From JBCAWW01 sp039024315 (GTDB taxonomy: Bacteria; Bacteroidota; Bacteroidia; J057): 60,024 nt of DNA. Shown here one piece after another: positions 29,901-36,500 of the stretch. The translations under genes were made by a program, and so were the position numbers. The notes beneath the pieces were generated by a model. It did no database searches and was not told the origin of the DNA. It saw nothing but the letters and a program-made list of their open reading frames with translations. The stretch lies in NCBI GenBank assembly GCA_039024315.1, contig JBCCQN010000021.1, positions 1 through 60,024 on the forward strand, written 5' to 3'. Numbering within the stretch: the first letter of the stretch is position 1; every line of letters starts with the position of its first letter.

Positions 29901-30287
29901 GCCACACAGACCACTTATAGTTCTTGGTCGCGAGAGGGTAAACGTCAGTTCAAAGTGTATTATGGGTGGCCATCGTTCATCGAAGATGAGTTACAGCCTG
30001 ATAAGATTTGCCTTGGACAAGCTTATCCTAATCCTGCTCCAGCAGATTTGACGATTCCGTTTACCTTACCTGCTTCGCAGAACGATTATCAGTTGAGCCT
30101 GATGGTAACGGATATGATGGGCCGACCGCTTGCAGAACTCTTTAGGGGTTCCTTGCCACAAGGCTTTCATGAGGTCAAATGGGATGGTACCAATCAAAGT
30201 GGTGCTCGTCTTCCTGCGGGAGTTTATTTATTCCGACTTTCCGTAGAAGGCTATGATTCTCAAGGTGGACGCATCATCTTGCGCTAA
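17991..30287 (+). CDS. Giant T9SS-secreted FG-GAP/VCBS and fibronectin-type repeat protein
   Basis: This 4098-residue protein has an N-terminal signal peptide (…LPTLALGQ, about residue 30). It then holds seven units of about 490-520 residues. Each unit has about ten FG-GAP/VCBS repeats with Asp-x-Asp-x-Asp-Gly calcium-binding loops (WGDYDNDGDLDL type) and one fibronectin type III-like domain. The fibronectin-like domains start near residues 425, 948, 1458, 1951, 2454, 2940 and 3442 and share the words SYNIY, GYRRIV and YYWSVQAID. After the last unit come two more beta-rich regions (3560-4000) and a type A T9SS sorting domain at about 4004-4098 (YPNPAPADLTIPF … GVYLFRLSVEG). It should be a calcium-dependent surface adhesin or long fibre. 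The gene is intact, with no frameshift. A terminator follows. Confidence 0.93.
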   Translation: MQILTISKNKGCFYLVLGFLCCLPTLALGQSFTELAGTNYNTLPFNLQDAAVSWIDVEGDGDLDFIYSGRQSILLPPVVHIYLRQGTSFQRLTNSITPVYNGTIAPADFDNDGDVDLFIAGSKAGGQFEVGLYQNNGSGFFSKNANFTTDFNSIDINIASQPSAAWGDYDNDGDPDLLFSWNEANPTNSPQLRLYTNTGIKLDESVVNQTTNFGGSGVINGDMDWGDYDQDGLLDIAITGETGSSSISRVLRNLGNNQFQLQPLSVPGFKNGSVQWGDYDLDGLLDLLFCGESMGVGMTQVYRNTGTTFSLVNSAMTGIRNGVARWGDYRNNAGNQGSDGYPDVIIAGFDGTTSIIQAYSNNNGSGFFNADNSNTWQGFGNGTALAIGDFNEDQSVDILIAGLENGTPATKIFERTSVSSPAAAGVPTLKAPVVSGNSVSLSWSPPAGFNNPLSYNIYLGTTSLTDDEDGAESDLLTGERFIARRGEIADSSKTYNNLPANTYYWSVQGIESNYKGTPFATEGTFTIVNVLPNNSSFQDVTLTGFSPSPPTGVWRGWMDAADFDADGDQDFIMIGSSSTVGNRSKGLYLNDGNGNFRDTTLFYIPSVPELENVAGAIHDFNNDNYPDLLITGQGNVSPPNPQPYYTGFFQNNGGTSFSIANNIVTNLPLVRSGSVDGGDFDGDGDIDILITGQTVSGRILQIYENQLAQGNFTFTLYADLSADAGVVAGEARWADFDNDGDLDFAVTGDNGTNDFLTLVFRNSDGVFDINDTYPSGNNFGLEESSLEWGDLNNDGLLDLVVTGKDGSPIPSYRTLIFHGTGNDIVNAFNPSGLNFLTLPGFAKGDVSLGDFNDDGLMDIFMTGENASGGISSSRLYFRQGTAFETFYQEDTASSNLFNSNTELANSSALWADFDGDQKLDLMLTGIDLVPSPSISYQYYRNIDPTPNISPLAPAQSSLTATLQGFDVLLEWDPSLAAAGLPAGVQSGYTYNIYVDTVPPAAVSLSPLADTTDGYRRIVKLGNAFSRTEYLLKELAPNTTYYWGVQAIDQDFEGSNFVRGGSFFYDDPSFLNQTTNVVLPTALQNFEDAYLRWGDYNENGELDLLIAGGENTSDYGVYFLEQDGGIFTQDININGNIDPVRFGSIDLADADNDGDIDILIAGETNSGPICKVYRDIQAGQGATFGGINVGDIFSVPGGGISDGEALFGDYNNDGLPDILMTGNRSGNPITELYLNQSTPGNLSFVLDPISTTLMDMFSSAAVWADFNNDGWLDFAIQGRDANLVYKRIYSNDQNGGFNVVSLPGQKILGGSLEAGDFDADGWVDLITSGELFVGTGRAEVIRNTTNNTFAFFQNIPFLEKGSADWADFNHDGYLDIAMVGEDLGDNSTDARFLIYDPALPGSNFVDDPIAAVPFPEVGKNSSVAWGDYDEDGRIDLAIAGFSGLGNGGALAILQNINANPQVSPPQPSGLSAQVIGNEVILDWNPPAIYSLPIKSLSYNVSVRRSGTQVVSPESEVPNGWRQVVKFASVHDTTRFRLVDLAPGTYDWAVQAITSDYEGGPFTATASFDYLPPSFQQQTQSLLPFIPPGLNYVAMAWGDYSNDGDLDLAIMGEDGGGNAFSRIYEKTGSGFDTLSANLPQLAEGDIAWADIDQDQDLDLIMSGRDNSSVERSLILENQAGTFVPIASSILGLYQSTIDWGDYDYDGDLDFALMGNDGSAAATKIYRNNGDNTFSDLGVPLLGLKEGGLQWLDYDKDGFLDLLLIGNQTNNVPEKALYRNDGNDNFNDVTALIANNIPALGQAALAVVDYNFDGYPDIAVSGLNGGSTLEGVLLNFNINANQYNIDQSIAGLRAGSLAWGDYDDDGRPDLLQTGSTSTNADSTALYSFDGSNYVSSLFPALALQNVSQGSEGIWGDFDQDGKLDIVLAGTTSAGPLSPVIHWYQNIDSTNQNFLPGLPENLSESIVGDTLIVQWTPPSGFNAAQVKGLSYQLCMGTTASNAAVISPMSDLITGYRRIVDQAIAGGDDTIKWKIADLADNTYQWSVQTIDQDFEASGFPAKRSINFVNPAFVNVSSTTGPTANGFPGLWDAEVNMADYDNDGELEFLVLGGDVSNNIGLLYQRQVDGTYIQDPVNTIVGLRHAAADWGDFNGDGYLDLIVIGDAASGGASASPTLRYYQNNGSGQLSPISFPVSGVPPLHRGAVDWGDYDHDGDLDLAIMGSLANSPQPYTKIFRNDNGSLVAQNFGLAQLYNGDLEWGDINGDTYLDLVVSGDDGTVNGVTEVYINQGFQTPGFTALTGSNLTGLVNSRLSLGDVNQDGLMDVLLTGKTGPNSFAQVLRYNAAQQNFVTNPGQQLDELNNGDAVFGDYNNDGRPDVIITGVDDANQPQTHVYSNNSGTFIRDAETSDYLRPTLDGSIGLGDFDLDGKLDFLIAGESALSGPFSRITQLYRNIDLGNPTTPPAITGFNITQQEDSIVISWNSLGPDFSYNLYMGDAPVGNDKIRSHSDNANGYRRIVANGNVGKRNSFSVHSLEEITYYAAVQAVDGDFEGGPFTAEQSIDYVQPHFVDMSALSFGQSVPTGLEAASLVWVDVDVDGDLDIIAAGSSNNAPAYIGVLINENGLFEEDAAWSANLTAISEGDLAVNDFDNDGDPDLALAGKNASNNGFSALYTNNGAGFDLMIMPIQNVSQAAIAWGDLNNDGSADVIFTGDANGSPSTQVFINNGEGSFGIQNLNLENVRNGDVEIVDVNRDQLFDIVICGEGDTDLILEVYYNQGENNFAALQDPLIAGLQNSELAIYDLNDDQLLDIVIMGEGPSNIPATEIYLNEMGTGFTASTNSLDDLSGGTVALGDYNDDASGLVDLFISGKSSTLPNTQNSSVYASNGTASFSPDLEASDPIFDLNLSAAAWGDYDLDGKLDLLLAGRTDNTPNQGLKLYRNVEGTANRVPSAPGKPQVKATGLFAEFSWAPPADAEAGTYTYNLYLEKVDDGSLIVTPMADLATGLRQVVGPGNVGMQHSMTIFGLEFGNYRCRVQAIGPDWEASMFSDTTNFPFEPSAITEETGGAFPGGVPAGIYNGDIILADYYQNDNRPDLILTGQTAGGLTTLLYHNINGQFREDTLSKVVSLEQSSFAWGDFDLDGQIDIFHMGRDALGAPRSLVYLNRDDKLLNNLDWSANLLPLSQGDAAAGDLDNDGDMDLIISGSDANGIASTRVYLNESGNGFVAADESVQNAFDQLQNGELHLLDYDKDGRLDVLLSGEGSLGARCRLYRNEGGLNFVDGTFLTSLSDSRLDWGDFNNDGLVDILLSGDQAGSKVTEIWSREAGTDNFLRNSVSDDLIGVSGGDIQFVDIQNDGWLDIFLSGTQDDGSPTSRVFQNFESNNMRRFQEAITTTDEMIEVDLSAAAWGDFALDDNQNTGKLDLILMGDSSSTISASPAIAVYINVDSVVNIKPNQVRTLSQNIVDSTLSVDFKWEAPLPQAGRPSATVTAYQYALFLRNIETDDTLVSAVSNTDGYRQTPAQGAINSLEWSVSGLPDGTYEWGVQAIDQDFEASDFSTETFIYTNPVPEIIRESFVDVHVNGSNASQIEIEVNNKAYVKKVLLHYKGIAAAEWDSVEISSSDEVFSFDITEDLLDEIGLRYWFEVKGVAIFSDTSTTGHTYIRYNEGLEVTGLAFGKRQRDYNIISVPLELDNGAISAVVEDQFGTYNKRQWRFFHYQNERYDEYKEGIDQMTDGLGYWLITKSERTFNTGAGETVKVTEESPYVWNLQQGWNQVGNPYNFKLAWQDIRDANAATIASVADIITYNDGFKTVQQEGTINNFRGGFIFADAATTLSVPVLKNTSIQRLAKPTDPRSIGPLDHHTWEVPITVATDNMVYPIGGVGMNPLAKPDFDQFDQMLPPRLGEYLDMHFKHDDYFYPWFAYDVVPTAKSYVWEFTVESNLDQEEIQLKWDNSAFGSSGKQLILFDVERQLPIDMATQTTYSSWSREGKRQFKVYYGWPSFIEDELQPDKICLGQAYPNPAPADLTIPFTLPASQNDYQLSLMVTDMMGRPLAELFRGSLPQGFHEVKWDGTNQSGARLPAGVYLFRLSVEGYDSQGGRIILR
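23968..23984 (+). repeat. Hairpin-AACGCT element in coding sequence (stem CGAC/GTCG, loop TGC)
   Basis: CGAC-TGC-GTCG followed by AACGCT, in frame within the giant FG-GAP gene (encodes TTASNAA). Confidence 0.55.
27170..27186 (-). repeat. Hairpin-AACGCT element in coding sequence (stem CCCC/GGGG, loop TCC)
   Basis: On the minus strand the order is CCCC-TCC-GGGG-AACGCT, within the giant FG-GAP gene (encodes GGAFPGG). Confidence 0.45.
30070..30086 (+). repeat. Hairpin-AACGCT-like element (stem CTGC/GCAG, loop TTC)
   Basis: The tail reads AACGAT. It lies in the sorting domain of the giant FG-GAP gene (encodes LPASQND). Confidence 0.45.
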
Positions 30288-30599
30288 GACAAAAAAGAGG
30301 ATAAATATGGGAGGTCAGTTTTCTCCATAGAAAAAAAATTCCACCGCACGCGGTCATAATGTTGGCTCGTATGCGGTGGATTTTGTAGATTGCCTCTCTA
30401 AGGGGCTCATCGTTTTTGTAAGAATTTGAGGAAGTGAGAAGGGGAGGATAGAAGTTGGTTCCCAACCCCAATTAGGCCAATGCCGTGAATTTGCATATGG
30501 TCTTGATCACTTCAATACGTACTTTTGCCAAATTGCTATGCGTGTCTATTTAGATACGTTGTTAAGCATACATTTTATTTCAAACTAAACCCATCACAC
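30288..30599. other. 312-bp intergenic region between the two giant genes
   Basis: No gene is visible. It holds a bidirectional terminator-like hairpin (see 30337-30384) and, near 30520-30527, a TACTTTTG box that fits the Bacteroidota minus-7 consensus TAnnTTTG. A matching minus-33 TTTG is 26 bp away rather than about 19, so the promoter is only a possibility. An in-frame ATG at 30525 would add 25 non-signal residues and is not favoured. Confidence 0.5.
30337..30384 (+). terminator. Bidirectional terminator-like hairpin
   Basis: An A run precedes AATTCCACCGCA, which pairs with TGCGGTGGATTTT downstream. The symmetric A/T flanks would allow termination on both strands. Confidence 0.65.
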
Positions 30600-33500
30600 A
30601 TGAAAGCGAAAGCCTTACTACTGCTTACCTTTCTTTTGAGTGGATTCACAGCACACCTTTCCGCCCAAAATTCAAACACTCCCCAAGGATTTACCTACCA
30701 AGCGGTCGCCCGCAACGGAGGGGCAATCTACTCATTCCAGACCTTCAATGTACGTTTTTCTATCCGTCAAGGAGCCGGAATCGTATTTTCTGAAGAGCAC
30801 TTTGGTGTTACGACCAATCAATATGGTCTTTTCACTGCAGTGGTTGGTACTGGTATCCCAATCAGTGGCTCTTTTGTCAATATTGATTGGGGAGGAGGCA
30901 ACTTTTTCCTCCAAGTAGAGCTTGATCCTGGTAGTGGTTATACCCTCTTGGGGGACAACCGACTCTGGGCCGTGCCTTATTCTCTCTATGCCGAAAAGGC
31001 TTATGAAGTCGAAAATGTAACCTTTGTCCTTAGTGATCTACTAGACGTAGATGCACCTGCCCCTCAAGTCGGAGAAGCCCTTATTTGGGACGGAACTAAT
31101 TGGGTACCTGGACCTGGTGGTGGTGGCAGCAATCTCTTTGCTGGTGATGGGATTCAGATTGTAAATGATACGATCATCAATACCGGTGATCCTAACGAAT
31201 TTGATGATGTCACAATTGGCTCTGCCGCTGGTGGAGACCTTACGGGGACCTATCCCAATCCTACGGTTAGAGGCCTCAATAGCCGGCCAATCGCCCTCAC
31301 GGCCCCCGGCAATAATGATGTCCTCAAATGGAATGCAACTTCTCAACAATGGGAGCCCAAGCCAGATGCAGTTTCTACGGGGGGGGCTTTCAATGTTACC
31401 TCCAGACTCTCTGGTGATGGGTCGATCGGTTCTCCTCTCGATATCGCTCAAAATGGTGCGACTGACGGTCAAGTCCTCAAATGGCATAACCTTTCAGGAG
31501 CTTGGCTGCCAGCTAATGATTCGGGTCAAGTTTATGGCCTCCAGTTAATAGGTAGCACCTTGAGTTTGGTGCCTGGGGGCTCTACTAGCTCGGTTTCTCT
31601 TGGGACCCAATACAACGCCGGCTCAGGTATCAACCTAGTGGGTGGTACGATAGTCAACACTGGAGACATTGACCCGACCGATGATATCACTACCTCTACC
31701 CAAGCGGGTGGAGATCTAATAGGACTCTATCCTAACCCAACAGTCAATGGCCTAGCTGGTTTCCCGCTTTCTTCGCAAGCCCCTGGCCTCAACCAAATCT
31801 TAAAATTCAACGGTACGACCTGGGTTCCTGATACAGATGATGATACCGATGCAGATGCTGACCCTAATAATGAGATCCAAACTATTAGTATCACCGGAAA
31901 TGTGATTTCCTTATCACAAGGTGGTGGCAGCGTCAATATTCCTGTGTATCTACAGGGACCTGGTATTGATATTAGCAGCAATATTATTACCAATACTGGC
32001 GACCTCAATCCTAACGATGATATTACCAATACCACCCCTGCTGGTGGTGACTTAAGCGGGGTTTACCCCTCGCCTGTGGTAGTGGCAATCAACGGCTTTT
32101 CTGTGGCCAATACTACCCCACTTAATGGCCAAATTTATAAATGGAACGGTGCCCAATGGATTCCAGATACCGATGAAGTAGATGATGCCGATGCCGATCC
32201 AACCAATGAGATCCAGTCCCTTTCTATCGCTGGAGGCAATATTAGTATTTCTGGAGGCAATAGCGTGCCACTACCGATTTATTTTGAAGGCACAGGTATT
32301 GACATCACTAACAATGTTATTACCAACACGGGTGATACCGATGCGAGTGATGATATTACTACCTCAACCAACTCAGGAGGAGATTTGAGTGGGCAATATC
32401 CGTCCCCTAATGTGGTAGGTCTCCAAGGCACTCCCATCGCCAATCAAAATCCATTGGCGGGTCAAGTGCTAAAGTTTGGCACTTCCCAATGGGTGCCTGC
32501 AGCAGATTTAGTATTTGATGGCGATAGTAGCCAGACCAATGAATTACAGATCCTTTCTATTTCTAGAGATACCATTTATCTCTCCAATGGTGGCTTCGTC
32601 AAGATGCCCTATAACGCTGGCGCTGGGATCAATATTGATCCTAACTCTCTCCAGATTACTAACACGGGCGATCTCGACCCAACCAACGAATTACAAACCT
32701 TATCCATATCCAATAACACCCTCACCCTTTCTGGGGGAGGCGGAAGTGCCAATTTGCCAATCTACATTGGAGGGGCAGGCATTGACGTTACCAATAATGT
32801 CATTACCAATATTGGTGATACTGATCCCAATGATGATATTACCAACGCTACTATGGCTGCTGGTGATTTGAGTGGCAATTTTCCTAACCTAATTGTCACC
32901 GGACTCAATGGGCAAGCTTTACCGAGTGGTATCCCTGCTGGTGGACAGATACTTAAGTGGACAGGAACGGGTTGGGTTTATGGCGATGACGAAGGCGAAA
33001 TCTACAACGCTGGTGTTGGGATTGACATTGATGCTGCCAATACTATCTCCAATACAGGAGACCTTGATGGTAGCGACGATGTGCTTCTAGGGGCTAGTCC
33101 TTCTCCAGGGGACATCGACGGTTCCTTTGATGCTGGATTTGCCGTTATCGGCTTACAAGGAAACCCGATTTCTAATACCACGCCTAATAATGGCGAAGTC
33201 CTCAAGTATGTGGGAGGCCAATGGGTCCCCTCCGCGGATGTCAATACCACTTACAATGCGGGTACAGGTCTGACCCTGATTGGCAATACCTTCCTCAATA
33301 CTGGCGATATCGACGCTAGTGATGATATTACTACTTCTACTACGGCCTCTGGTGATGTGAGCGGTACTTTTCCTACTCTCACCGTTGATGGCCTGCAAGG
33401 CTTTCCGGTTGACCCCGCTACTCCTGCTACTAACCAAGTCCTAAAATGGAACGGTACGACTTGGGTACCTGCAATTGATGACAATACTACTTACAATGCA

Positions 33501-36500
33501 GGTGCTGGTATCAGCATCAGTGGTACTTCTATTATCAATACTGGTGATATAGATGCCAGTGATGATATTACGACTTCGTCGAACGCTGCGGGTGATGTCA
33601 GCGGCACCTTTCCTACCCTCACAGTAGAAGGGCTCCAAGGTCGCGACGTCTCAAATGCTGCTCCTTCTAACAATGAAATTTTAAAGTGGAATAGCTCTAC
33701 TTCCGCTTGGGAGCCTTCGGCAGATGTAAATACTACTTACAATGCGGGTACAGGCTTAGCACTTTCTGGTAATACTTTCACCAATACCGGTGATACTGAC
33801 GCCAGTGATGATATTACGACAGCTACGGCTGCTACTGGTGATGTCAGTGGTAACTTCCCCAACTTGACGGTTGACGGCCTGCAAGGCAATCCTGTCGCCA
33901 ATACTGCTCCTGCTAATGGCGAAGTCCTCAAATGGAATGGTTCGCAATGGGTACCTGCCGTAGATTTGGATAACAATACTACCTATAATGCAGGTACAGG
34001 ACTAGCCCTTACTGGTACTACCTTTAGCAACACTGGTGATACCGATGCCAGTGATGATATTACGACTTCGTCGAACGCTGGTGGTGATGCTAGTGGTATT
34101 TTCTCCAATCTTACCGTCGATGGCTTGCAAGGCAATCCTGTAGCCAGTACGGCGCCAAGCTCTGGACAAGTCCTCAAATGGAATGGTACCCAGTGGGCAC
34201 CGGACACGGACGACAATACCAATACTACTTATTCTGCAGGCACAGGGCTAAGCTTGACCGGTACTACTTTTGCCAATACCGGTGATACCGATGCCAGTGA
34301 TGATATCACTACCTCTACTGCTGCTGCAGGAGATGTAAGTGGCACTTTCCCGACTTTGACGGTCGATGGCCTCCAAGGCAATCCAGTGGCCAATACGGCT
34401 CCTGCGGCTGGTGAAGTGCTCAAATGGAATGGTACGCAATGGGCCCCAGCCATCGATACAGATAACAATACAACCTATACCGCGGGTACCGGTTTGAGCC
34501 TTTCGGGTACTACCTTTATCAATACTGGCGATACGGATGCGAGTGATGACCTAACTACTTCCTCTACCGCAGGGGGAGATGCCAGTGGTGCTTTCTCTGC
34601 GCTTGTAGTTGATGGCCTCCAAGGCAATCCGGTCTCGGCTACCGTACCTGCCAATGGCGAAGTGCTCAAATGGAATGGTACCGAATGGGCACCAGCAGTT
34701 GATCAAGACGCTGGTACTACCTATACAGGCGGCGCGGGAATTACAGTGAGTGGTACCACCATTATTAACTCCGGTGATACCGATGCCAGTGATGATATCA
34801 CTACTTCGACTGCCGCTGCAGGAGACCTAAGTGGCACGTTCCCAACTTTGACAGTTGATGGCCTTCAAGGCAATCCGGTGGCCAACACTGCCCCCGCTGC
34901 CGGGGAAGTGCTTAAGTGGAATGGTAGTCAATGGGCTCCAGACACTGATATAGATAACAATACTACCTATACTGCCGGTACAGGCCTCAGCCTTTCGGGT
35001 ACTACCTTCATCAATACCGGTGATACTGATGCGAGTGATGATCTTACTACTTCTTCCACTGCAGGGGGAGATGCTAATGGTGCTTTCTCTGCGCTTGTGG
35101 TAGATGGCTTGCAAGGTAATCCGGTCTCGGCTACTGTACCTGCCAATGGTGAAGTGCTCAAATGGAATGGTACTGAATGGGCACCAGCGGTGGATCAGGA
35201 CGCCGGTACTACATATACGGGTGGCACAGGCATTACCGTAAGTGGTACGACCATTATCAACTCTGGGGACACGGATGCCAGTGATGATATCACTACTTCT
35301 ACTGCTGCGGCTGGCGATGTGAGTGGTACATTTCCTACTTTGACAGTTGATGGCCTCCAAGGCAATCCGGTGGCTAATACCGTCCCCGCTTCGGGTGAAG
35401 TGCTTAAATGGAATGGTAGTCAATGGGCGCCAGCTACTGATACTGACAACAATACTACCTATACTGCCGGTACAGGCCTCAGCCTCTCGGGTACTACTTT
35501 CATCAATACCGGTGATACCGATGCGAGTGATGATTTGACTACCTCATCTACTGCCGGAGGTGACGCTACGGGCGCCTTCTCTAACCTAACTGTCGATGGC
35601 CTCCAAGGCAATCCAGTGGCCAATACCGCTCCTGCTAATGGAGAGGTCCTTAAATGGAATGGTACTGAGTGGGAGCCCAGCACCGATAACGGAACCGTTT
35701 ACACTGGCGGTACGGGTATCACCGTGAGTGGTACTACGATCACCAATAGCGGTGATACTGACGCCAGTGATGATATCACCACTTCGACAGCCGGCGCTGG
35801 CGATGTGAGTGGTACATTCCCTACATTGACGGTAGATGGCCTCCAAGGCAATCCTGTCTCAAGTACCGCTCCTTCCTCTGGCCAAGTGCTTAAGTGGAAT
35901 GGTACCGAATGGGAACCCGGCACTGACGATGGTACTACCTACACAGGTGGTGCTGGGATTACCGTGAGCGGTACGACCATTATCAACTCTGGTGATACGG
36001 ATGCCAGTGATGATATCACTACTGCTACCGCAGCAGCTGGTGATGTGAGTGGTACATTTCCTACTTTGACGGTTGATGGCCTTCAGGGCAACCCTGTGGC
36101 TAACACAGCCCCTTCTTCAGGCCAAGTACTCAAATGGAATGGTAGCCAATGGGCACCAGCTGCAGATATTGATAATAATACCACCTACAGTGCCGGTACA
36201 GGATTGAGCTTGACGGGTACTACCTTTGCCAATACGGGTGATACAGATGCCAGCGATGATATCACTACTTCAACGGCTGGCGCTGGCGATGTGAGTGGTA
36301 ACTTCCCTACGCTTACCGTTGATGGCCTGCAGGGCAATCCTGTTGCTAATACTGCTCCAAGTTCAGGCGAAGTACTCGCTTGGAATGGTACTGAATGGGA
36401 ACCCACAACAGATGCGAATACTACCTACTCAGCTGGCACAGGTCTGAGTTTGACGGGTACCACTTTTGCCAATACAGGTGATACAGATGCTAGTGATGAT

